Origin: a bacterium
GTDB taxonomy: Bacteria > Verrucomicrobiota > Verrucomicrobiia > Limisphaerales > UBA11358
DNA length: 5,090 nucleotides
Assembly (NCBI GenBank): GCA_021781185.1
Contig: JAJXXI010000456.1
Span: forward strand, 1 to 5,090
Direction: 5' to 3'
Part shown: in pieces, positions 1-5,090 of the stretch
Layout: every line of letters starts with the position of its first letter
Numbering within the stretch: position 1 is the stretch's first letter
Program-made: the position numbers and the translations under genes
Notes under the pieces: model-generated
Database searches by the model: none
Seen by the model: the letters and a program-made list of their open reading frames with translations, nothing else
What the model was told of the DNA's origin: nothing

Positions 1-10
1 CACGTTCCCT

Positions 11-64
11 GGGTAGTCGCTTCGCGCCAACCCTGAGCTGAGTGATTGAATCCCGTTGGGATTC
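11..64. repeat. Structured intergenic repeat with two hairpins
   Basis: Two inverted repeats lie close together. The first pairs GGGTAGTCG (11-19) with CGCCAACCC (25-33) around a five-base loop, with two mismatches. The second is a perfect 7-bp stem, GAATCCC (48-54) with GGGATTC (58-64), around the loop GTT. From memory, Verrucomicrobia and Planctomycetes genomes carry many intergenic copies of elements with this look (a GGGTAG..CCAACCC stem followed by an AATCCC..GGGATT stem). Only one copy is present here, so the repeat status is inferred. The GTG at 42 lies inside this element, which argues against it as the start of the next gene. Confidence 0.5.
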
Positions 65-101
65 GTCCAGAATGGCAGCACGAATTGACGCCGCCCAAAC
101 A

Positions 102-677
102 ATGAACACCATGAAGAGCAATAAAAAGGAATCGTCCCCCAAACAACGCGACGAATTGCTGGCCGCGTTGAAAGCCCGGTTTGACGTGAACAAGGCCCGT
201 CACCCAGGTTTGGTGTGGGCCAAGGTGCAGGCGCGGTTGGAGGCCAAGCCGGACAAGCTGTGGTCGCTCGCGGAAATGGAACGCACCGGCGGCGAACCGG
301 ATGTGGTGGGGCAGGATAAAAAGTCGGGCGAGTTCGTATTCATGGATTGTGCCGCGCAAAGTCCCAAGGGCCGCGTCAGTTTTTGCTACGACCGCGCGGC
401 GTTGGATGCGCGCAAGGAACACAAACCCCAAAACTGCGTCATGGATGCGGCGGCGGAGATGGGCGTGGAGGTGTTGACGGAGGAGGAATATTTCGCGCTG
501 CAAAAGCTGGGCGAGTTCGACACGAAGTCATCGAGCTGGCTGCGGACGCCGGCGGAGATCCGCGAACTTGGCGGCGCGATTTATGGTGATCGTCGCTACG
601 GTCGCGTCTTCGTGGGGCACAACGGTGCGGAGTCTTACTATGGCGGCCGGGGGTTCCGTGGGGTGTTGCGAATATAG
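102..677 (+). CDS. DUF4256 family protein, function unknown
   Basis: The product is about 191 aa and matches my recollection of DUF4256 (Pfam PF14066), a family with no established function. Family-like blocks appear in order: LLAALKARFDVNKARHPGL near the N-terminus, then LWSLAEMERTGGEPDVVG, FMDCAAQSPKGRVSFCYDR, ARKEHKP, MGVEVLTEEEYFALQKLG, FDTKSSSWLRTP, GGAIYGDRRYGRVFV, and the C-terminal HNGAESYYGGRGFRG. Both ends look complete. It has no signal peptide or membrane segment, so it is probably cytosolic. The frame is open back to a GTG at 42 and has ATGs at 72, 102 and 111. Homologues start a few residues before a Lys/Asn-rich stretch like the KSNKKES seen here, so 102 or 111 is preferred. 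None of the starts has a clear Shine-Dalgarno. The gene stands 158 bp upstream of the GH35 gene on the same strand, with no evident functional link. Confidence 0.88.
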   Translation: MNTMKSNKKESSPKQRDELLAALKARFDVNKARHPGLVWAKVQARLEAKPDKLWSLAEMERTGGEPDVVGQDKKSGEFVFMDCAAQSPKGRVSFCYDRAALDARKEHKPQNCVMDAAAEMGVEVLTEEEYFALQKLGEFDTKSSSWLRTPAEIRELGGAIYGDRRYGRVFVGHNGAESYYGGRGFRGVLRI

Positions 678-835
678 AGTTCAGCACCAATGCTTGAAAT
701 TATATGAACCGGTTGCACCACCAAGCCCCTTTTTTGTTGAACACGGCTTCAATATGGTCAAGTAATTCAAGGGCTGCAATTTCCAGAGGTTTCAGGACAT
801 TTGGTTTTCCGGGAAATGCAGCGAGAAACTGAAAT
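678..835. other. Spacer with unrecognised coding-like sequence on the minus strand
   Basis: This is the gap between the DUF4256 and GH35 genes. I find no convincing sigma-70 promoter and no terminator. The run of six T at 730-735 has no GC-rich stem before it. A palindrome AACCGGTT lies at 707-714. Read on the minus strand, 834 to 703 gives 44 codons ending in a TAA at 702-700. The segment reads like real protein, with LEIAALELLDHIEAVF followed by NKKGAWWCNRFI. It has no start codon of its own: the frame runs on antisense into the GH35 signal-peptide region. It may be the remnant of a lost gene or part of a dispersed repeat. I do not recognise it. Confidence 0.3.
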
Positions 836-3800
836 ATGAACAGAATCCAAGCACTAATTATCACGGGCGTTATTATTTCGTTGGCTCCCTTGATGCAGCC
901 GGGCGCACGCGCCAATGACAGCATGTTTCCACCGCAACCCGCCGCGCAGAGGGCGATCAATTTCGATGGGAAGGGGTTTCTGATCAACGGCCGGCGGACA
1001 TTCATCGTCTCTGCCGGCATGGAATATGCCCGCGTTCCAGAAGGACTCTGGGCGGACCGGCTGATGCGCTTCAAGCGGGCAGGGTTCAACTGCACCGAGT
1101 TCTACACCTTTTGGAATTACCACGAACCACAGAGCGGCCAGTTTGATTTCTCCGGCAATCATGACTTGGACGCCTACCTCAAGCTCGCCAAGTCGCTGGG
1201 ACTTTACGCCATTGCTCGGGTGGGGCCTTATTATTGTGCCGAGTGGGACAGTGGCGGCTATCCGGTCTGGCTGCGCTCCGTGCCGAACCTCCAAGTTCGC
1301 GTTGACAATGCTCCCTTTGAACAATATGTGACCCGCTTCTGGGGAAAACTCCTGCCCATTATTGTTACCAATCAAATCAATCGTGGAGGCAACGTCATCC
1401 TAGTCCAGCTTGAAAACGAGCATCCCAGCGGCTGGGGAACCGATGGACTGAACGACCCTTACTTCCGGTATCTGCAATCAACGGCTCTCGCCGCCGGATT
1501 GGAAGTTCCTTACTTTTTCAGCGGCATGAACCACGGTCACGATCCGGCGGGGAGCAGCCCTTGGAGCAGCGCCTCGCGCACCAGTCCCTGGATGACCACG
1601 GAGTTCTGGTGCGATTGGTTCGATCAATATGGCGAGAGCGCGTCGGATGTCAGCGAAAAGGACTGGGAAACGTGGAAAATTATCGCCTATGGCGGCAACG
1701 GCTATGATTACTACATGGCGCATGGAGGTTCCGACTTCGATTACTTCAATGATGATGAGGATGCGGCCAGCTATGATTATGGTGCTGCCGTGGGACAAAC
1801 CGGCGACCTTCGTGGTGAATATTACAAATTCAAACGCGCCGCCTGGTTTGCCCGCAGTTTCCAGCGCATTCTGGAAACCAGCGACAACGCGACCAGCACT
1901 TTTGAAAACTCGGCCAATAATGCGGCCATCGCCGTTACCGCCCGCGCGTCGGCCGCCGGAACCATTCTATTTCTGGCCAATCCGGGAACGTCAGCCCGGC
2001 AAACCCAGGTGAATTTTAACGGCGTCACGTATCCGCAGACCGGATCGCTGACAGTCAATCCGAGCGAAATCATGCCCGTCGTCACCGGCTACACGATGCT
2101 CCCCGGCGTCACGTTGAATGTTGCGCCCACCCGCATCCTGGGCATCACTCAGCAAGCCAACACCACCACGATGGTTATTTACGGACAAGCAGGATCGCCA
2201 GCCGAGCTTTACTTCAGCGTGCCAGCGGGCACGACGATTTCAACAGGTGCGCCGGGTTTAAGCCTCAATGGAACCAATCTGACGCTCCAGACCACTTACC
2301 CCTCCAGCGGCGCAGCCGACTTTAGTTTCCAGACCGGCTCGCGACGTGTGCGCATTCTGACTGTGAGCGATATGCTGGCCGACGATACATGGTTTGTTGA
2401 TGTGGGCACACAGAACTATATCGTTTGCGGACCACAGTATGTGGGCAACGCCACGGTGACAAATGGCTATTTGCAACTCACCACGGAGATACCGTGGCAG
2501 AACCCGGCGGACAACCCGGTGATCGCCTATGGGCCTGACGACACGCCGGTGGCACTGTCGGCTATTACAACCCCCGGCCCCCATCCGGGCGCCGCGAAGC
2601 TGACCGCGTGGCAGACCATGAGTGGCATAGCTCAAGCGGCTCCCGGATATGATACCGGCGGCTGGCTGTCAAGTTCGTCGGGACCGCAGCAAATGGGAGC
2701 AGACGGCGACGTCAGCAATTGCGCCTGGTATCGCACCATCGTCACTGTTCCTTCTTCTGGCACCTACCGTATCTCATTTGTGACAGTGGCCGACCATATG
2801 ATTCCATTCGTTGATGGAGTGGCCGTTCCGTCAACAAATGTTTCATCCAATTCGTTCACGGCGACGTTACGTGCAGGTAGCCATAAGATTGCCATATTCA
2901 CGGCCCATTATGGCCGCAACAAGCTGGTTGGTTACACTGGTGAGATCTCGCAGATGTTCGTGAAAGGCTTGACTGGACCAGCATATGTTTTTGGATCCCC
3001 AGTGAGTGGTCCCACGCCGCTGGCAGACTGGAGGTTAATGATGACAGACAGCTCGGCAGTGGGCCAGACTCCCCCGGCCACCAATGCAACGGGCTGGAGC
3101 AATTATACGGTTGGGACCGATGCGTTTGGCAGTCAGCCAGGGTATGCCTGGTTTCAGACCACGCTGCCGACAATTGCATCCGCAGGAGCGGAGTTTGCCG
3201 CCTTTCGTAGTGTTGATGACAACGGCTGGGTTTACTTGAACGGAACCCTCCTTGCGACCAATACCGGTTGGAACATTTCGTTCCAAGTTGATCTGACCAG
3301 CGCCTGGAAGACCGGTGGTCCAAATCTTCTCACCGTCCTGATTCAAAACACCGGGAATACCGGTGGACTCGACTCGGCGGTTACCTTCAGCGCCTACCAA
3401 AGCAAGGCCGCGCTGAACAAGTGGGAGCAACAGGGCGGCCCCGGCAATCCGAATTCGCCAACCGGATGGCAGGCGCTGTCAGGCGGCATGACGTTCAATG
3501 GCCCGCAGTTCTTCAAAAGCACATTTACCGCTTCGCCCTTCGGGCTCACGGGCACCGACCCGATGTGGCGGGTGACGACGTCAGGTCTCGCGCGCGGTTC
3601 GGTTTGGGTGAATGGACACAACCTCGGACGCTACCCGGAAGTTGTTCCGGCACCTGGTGTTTACATCCCCGAATGCTGGCTCAACGCGGGGACGAATGCG
3701 AACACGCTGGTGATCTTCGACGAGAATGGCAATCTTCCAACCGACGTCCAGGTGCAACCCGAAGCCGCCTCCAGCCGCGATGTGGTCACATTTCAGAGTG

Positions 3801-3877
3801 CGCAGACGATAAATACATCGCACCGCCGGCACCGATCGGGTCGGCCGCCGGTGCAAACAGCACACAAGCAACGTTGA
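836..3877 (+). CDS. Secreted glycoside hydrolase family 35 (beta-galactosidase-like), 3' end frameshifted
   Basis: This is an exported retaining glycosidase predicted to release terminal beta-galactosyl residues from polysaccharides or oligosaccharides. The start at 836 is fixed by an in-frame TGA at 830-832 and by a signal peptide (residues 1-26, hydrophobic core then ARA before Asn27). The ribosome site is weak. Residues about 40-345 form the GH35 TIM barrel, with WNYHEPQSGQFDFSG, GPYYCAEWDSGGYPVWL from residue 130, QLENEHP with acid/base Glu195, and TTEFWCDWFDQYG with nucleophile Glu256. Residues about 350-510 resemble the middle beta domain of fungal GH35 enzymes. Three jelly-roll, carbohydrate-binding-like regions follow (about 590-712, 725-858, 863-985); the last holds WVNGHNLGRY at 924-933, a typical GH35 C-terminal signature. 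The tail from about residue 990, rich in Arg and His, looks like out-of-frame sequence, because an FN3 module continues in another frame. Activity on galactose is inferred from the family; no substrate is shown. Confidence 0.92.
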   Translation: MNRIQALIITGVIISLAPLMQPGARANDSMFPPQPAAQRAINFDGKGFLINGRRTFIVSAGMEYARVPEGLWADRLMRFKRAGFNCTEFYTFWNYHEPQSGQFDFSGNHDLDAYLKLAKSLGLYAIARVGPYYCAEWDSGGYPVWLRSVPNLQVRVDNAPFEQYVTRFWGKLLPIIVTNQINRGGNVILVQLENEHPSGWGTDGLNDPYFRYLQSTALAAGLEVPYFFSGMNHGHDPAGSSPWSSASRTSPWMTTEFWCDWFDQYGESASDVSEKDWETWKIIAYGGNGYDYYMAHGGSDFDYFNDDEDAASYDYGAAVGQTGDLRGEYYKFKRAAWFARSFQRILETSDNATSTFENSANNAAIAVTARASAAGTILFLANPGTSARQTQVNFNGVTYPQTGSLTVNPSEIMPVVTGYTMLPGVTLNVAPTRILGITQQANTTTMVIYGQAGSPAELYFSVPAGTTISTGAPGLSLNGTNLTLQTTYPSSGAADFSFQTGSRRVRILTVSDMLADDTWFVDVGTQNYIVCGPQYVGNATVTNGYLQLTTEIPWQNPADNPVIAYGPDDTPVALSAITTPGPHPGAAKLTAWQTMSGIAQAAPGYDTGGWLSSSSGPQQMGADGDVSNCAWYRTIVTVPSSGTYRISFVTVADHMIPFVDGVAVPSTNVSSNSFTATLRAGSHKIAIFTAHYGRNKLVGYTGEISQMFVKGLTGPAYVFGSPVSGPTPLADWRLMMTDSSAVGQTPPATNATGWSNYTVGTDAFGSQPGYAWFQTTLPTIASAGAEFAAFRSVDDNGWVYLNGTLLATNTGWNISFQVDLTSAWKTGGPNLLTVLIQNTGNTGGLDSAVTFSAYQSKAALNKWEQQGGPGNPNSPTGWQALSGGMTFNGPQFFKSTFTASPFGLTGTDPMWRVTTSGLARGSVWVNGHNLGRYPEVVPAPGVYIPECWLNAGTNANTLVIFDENGNLPTDVQVQPEAASSRDVVTFQSAQTINTSHRRHRSGRPPVQTAHKQR

Positions 3878-4002
3878 CTTGGAATGCCTCCCCGGGTGCA
3901 ATAAGTTACAACATCAAACGTTCGACCAGCAGCGGCGGAGAAACTACAGTGCGGATCGCCGCAACAACAGGTTACACCGACGCCGGACTAACTAATACCG
4001 AT
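3820..4002 (+). pseudogene. Truncated fibronectin type III module, out of frame with the GH35 gene
   Basis: In the frame one base behind the GH35 gene, the translation begins APPAPIGSAAGANSTQATL and continues TWNASPGAISYNIKRSTSS, then GGETTVRIAATTGYTDAGL and TNTD. This is a clear FN3 pattern: a Pro-rich linker, the strand with a conserved Trp, the SYNIKRS strand, and YTDAGLTN. About 61 residues are present against the usual 85-90. The expected next strand (a TYYYVVSAVN-like motif) is missing; instead the frame gives LIGVIVFAGLAS and stops at 4039-4041. It has no start of its own. It was most likely the C-terminal module of the GH35 protein, separated by a one-base loss around 3795-3819 and then truncated. 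A sequencing error could explain the frameshift but not the truncation. Confidence 0.72.
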
Positions 4003-4004
4003 TT

Positions 4005-4090
4005 AATTGGCGTCATAGTTTTTGCCGGACTGGCATCATAAGGCGTGGATTTTTCACTTTCCACCGGCTTCGATCGAACTGGCGTCATAA
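4005..4090 (+). repeat. Three direct copies of a 14-bp TGGCRTCATA box
   Basis: Copies lie at 4005-4018 (AATTGGCGTCATAG), 4028-4041 (GACTGGCATCATAA) and 4077-4090 (AACTGGCGTCATAA). The consensus is RAYTGGCRTCATAR, with 10 of 14 positions invariant. All are in the same orientation, with starts 23 and 49 bases apart. They fill most of the 92 bases between the point where FN3 similarity stops (about 4002) and the left end of the IS (4095). I see no protein-coding explanation. They might be protein-binding sites, subterminal repeats of an older mobile element, or chance in an already degenerate region. Confidence 0.45.
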
Positions 4091-4094
4091 CCTT

Positions 4095-4119
4095 ATAGGG
4101 CTATGCACATGACTCCACC
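4095..4119 (+). repeat. IS1595-family left terminal inverted repeat
   Basis: The sequence begins ATAGGGCTATGCAC and ends GACTCCACC. It matches the reverse complement of the right end (5066-5090) at 24 of 25 positions; the one difference is A (left) against G (right) at repeat position 15. Similarity ends abruptly at 4120. This end lies beyond the 3' end of the transposase gene, whose stop is 12 bases inside the repeat. Confidence 0.93.
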
Positions 4120-4130
4120 CGCCACTATGG

Positions 4131-5039
4131 CTAGTGATGTGAGAGTGAATCGTATGGGGCCGGTGAAACCTGAACCGACTGTTGGGCCAAACGGTAGAAT
4201 AGTTTTCCCGGTGAGGCCGACTTGCGCCGGTTGAACCTGAACGTGAACTCATCCAGATAATCTTGGAGGTATTCATGAGCAATCGCACCTTGATGAGTGC
4301 CCAACAACCAACGCTTGAACAGCGAAATAACCCGATGCACCCGCGGCAACAAATGTTCGGCGTCCGCAGGTTGATGTTTTTGGATTTGGCGGTCGTGAAC
4401 ATAACCTTCCAGTTCGCGGTAAGCTTGCAGGCCGTCGGTCACCACCGTGCTGCCCGGCTCGATGGCTTGGGCGATAAAACCATGCAACGTGATTCGGTCG
4501 GCATCGGGAATGTGCCGCAACCGGATGCGGCCGATACCCTTTCCGTCGGCTTGAGCGGCGACAATAATCAGAGCCTTTTTGACCGCTTGGCGACCGCGAA
4601 CGCCCGATTCCTCCGCTCCCCAATAGGCTTCGTCCACTTCGACCACTCCACTCAATCGGTCCCGGCCTGGCCGGATCATCGCCCGGCGCAACTTGTGCAA
4701 CAGCGACCAAGCGGTCCGGTAATTGCCCAAACCCAACACGCGCTGCAACCCCAATGCGCTGACGCCATTCTTCTGGGCCGCCACCTGCCACATCGCCCGG
4801 AACCAGACCGCCAAGGGCAGTTTGCTGTCCTGGAAAATCGTTCCTGCCAGGACAGAAGTTTCTCGACCGCATTGAACGCAACGCCACAGATCGCGACGGA
4901 TCGCCAAGCCGCTGGCAGAGCAAATCGGGCAAACAAACCCCTGCGGCCAGCGCAGCGTGAAAAGATAAGCCCGACAATCGGCTTCGTCGCTGAAGCGCTG
5001 CTCCAATTCCAACAGTGTGCGCGGATAATCTTCTGTCAT
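4131..5039 (-). CDS. IS1595-family transposase
   Basis: This intact 302-aa protein catalyses cut-and-join movement of its own IS. An N-terminal zinc ribbon (Zn_Tnp_IS1595 type) has CPIC at residues 37-40 and CVQCG at 54-58. A helical DNA-binding region follows (about 70-125, including WQVAAQKNGVSALGLQRVLG). The DDE-type nuclease domain then has VEVDEAYWG with Asp136, VVTDGLQAY with Asp202, and VHRVISLFKRWLLGTHQG. In that last motif the third metal-binding position is His235, with Lys242 seven residues later. From memory this is a DDH-K arrangement seen in one IS1595 subgroup (ISSod11). The C-terminal YLDEFTFRFNRR is characteristic of the family. The ATG at 5039 is the only good start: an in-frame TGA lies upstream within the right repeat. 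GGGG sits directly against the ATG, too close for a normal ribosome site. There are no frameshifts, so the element may still be active. Confidence 0.94.
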   Translation of the reverse strand: MTEDYPRTLLELEQRFSDEADCRAYLFTLRWPQGFVCPICSASGLAIRRDLWRCVQCGRETSVLAGTIFQDSKLPLAVWFRAMWQVAAQKNGVSALGLQRVLGLGNYRTAWSLLHKLRRAMIRPGRDRLSGVVEVDEAYWGAEESGVRGRQAVKKALIIVAAQADGKGIGRIRLRHIPDADRITLHGFIAQAIEPGSTVVTDGLQAYRELEGYVHDRQIQKHQPADAEHLLPRVHRVISLFKRWLLGTHQGAIAHEYLQDYLDEFTFRFNRRKSASPGKLFYRLAQQSVQVSPAPYDSLSHH

Positions 5040-5052
5040 CCCCAGAAATACT

Positions 5053-5064
5053 ACCGCTTGCGGT
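5053..5064. repeat. Short palindrome between the right IS end and the transposase start
   Basis: ACCGC and GCGGT form a perfect 5-bp inverted repeat around TT, two bases inside the right terminal repeat and 13 bases upstream of the transposase start codon. It could be a regulatory or transposase-binding site within the transposase leader, or a small RNA hairpin limiting its translation. Nothing beyond its position and symmetry supports a role. Confidence 0.35.
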
Positions 5065-5065
5065 T

Positions 5066-5090
5066 GGTGGAGTCACGTGCATAGCCCTAT
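5066..5090 (-). repeat. IS1595-family right terminal inverted repeat, ending at the window edge
   Basis: Read on the minus strand it starts ATAGGGCTATGCAC and ends GACTCCACC, matching the left repeat at 24 of 25 positions. It lies upstream of the transposase gene. The last base of the window is the first base of the repeat, so the true outer end and flanking target sequence are not visible. Confidence 0.92.

Larger units (their letters stand above)
4095..5090 (-). mobile_element. IS1595-family insertion sequence, apparently complete (about 996 bp)
   Basis: The element is bounded by 25-bp inverted repeats and contains one intact transposase gene reading leftward. Its size of about 1 kb is normal for a simple IS1595-family element without passenger genes. 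The outermost bases visible are ATAGGGCTATGCAC at both ends. The window stops on the last matching base of the right repeat, so one or two further terminal bases and the right-hand target duplication (8 bp is usual for the family) cannot be read. The left flank immediately outside is TCATAACCTT. The IS lies just downstream of the damaged GH35/FN3 region and converges with it. Confidence 0.88.

Noticed and set aside
42..101. GTG at 42 or ATG at 72 as the true start of the DUF4256 gene
   Set aside because: The 42 start lies inside the hairpin repeat, and the added residues do not resemble the N-terminus of the family. Neither site has a good Shine-Dalgarno.
715..740. Rho-independent terminator at the T-run after the DUF4256 gene
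   Set aside because: The six T residues at 730-735 are not preceded by a complementary GC-rich stem.
3421..3819. Upstream part of the frame that carries the FN3 remnant
   Set aside because: Up to about 3800 this frame is the out-of-frame shadow of the GH35 C-terminal jelly roll, with low-complexity Arg-rich translation. Only the part from about 3820 resembles a protein domain.
3795..3820. Programmed -1 ribosomal frameshift joining GH35 to FN3
   Set aside because: No X XXY YYZ slippery heptamer is present in the zero frame and no strong downstream hairpin is apparent. The FN3 frame also ends in a truncated module, which fits decay better than programmed recoding.
3970..4088. Small minus-strand frame starting near 4087 (MTPVRSKPVESEKS...)
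   Set aside because: About 39 codons antisense to the FN3 remnant, with no ribosome site and no recognisable domain; its apparent internal repetition comes from the TGGCRTCATA boxes.
4087..4097. Target-site duplication at the left IS boundary
   Set aside because: Treating GGGCTATGC as the IS tip would make 4090-4097 the duplication, but the bases after GCATAGCCC on the right are TAT, not ACC. The symmetry continues through ATA, so the true tip is further out and the right flank is outside the window.
4263..5084. Long open frame on the plus strand (273 codons) through the IS
   Set aside because: It is antisense to the well-supported transposase, has no recognisable domain, and its openness follows from the codon composition of the transposase gene.

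Overview
This 5,090-base window looks like a short metagenomic contig from a member of Verrucomicrobiota, or a close PVC-group relative. That placement is an inference. It rests on the large secreted GH35 enzyme with a trailing fibronectin-III module, the style of that FN3 sequence, and a hairpin-bearing intergenic repeat at the left edge of a kind I associate with this group. No rRNA, tRNA or CRISPR was seen.

Layout. Bases 1-101 hold a structured intergenic repeat with two hairpins. Bases 102-677 (+) encode a complete DUF4256 protein of unknown function. Bases 678-835 are a spacer; its minus strand reads like the C-terminal tail of an unrecognised protein. Bases 836-3877 (+) encode an exported glycoside hydrolase family 35 enzyme (beta-galactosidase-like, 1,013 aa) with a signal peptide, a TIM barrel carrying both catalytic glutamates, and several beta-sandwich modules. 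Its last 20-odd codons are out of frame with an FN3 module that continues in another frame at 3820-4002. That FN3 module is itself cut off about two thirds of the way through. A 92-base stretch (4003-4094) with three direct copies of a TGGCRTCATA box follows. The rest (4095-5090) is an apparently complete IS1595-family insertion sequence with 25-bp terminal inverted repeats (24/25 identical) and an intact minus-strand transposase.

How it fits together. The GH35 enzyme probably cleaves terminal galactosides of plant or algal polysaccharides outside the cytoplasm. Its 3' end appears to have decayed by a frameshift, a truncation and a nearby transposon. The DUF4256 gene is an unrelated neighbour separated by 158 bp. 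The window ends on the outer edge of the IS right repeat and begins inside a repeat-like element, so both ends are probably assembly breaks at repeated DNA. I see no convincing new multi-gene system. The most useful leads are the broken 3' end of the GH35 gene, the triple box beside it, and the His-containing catalytic triad of the transposase.
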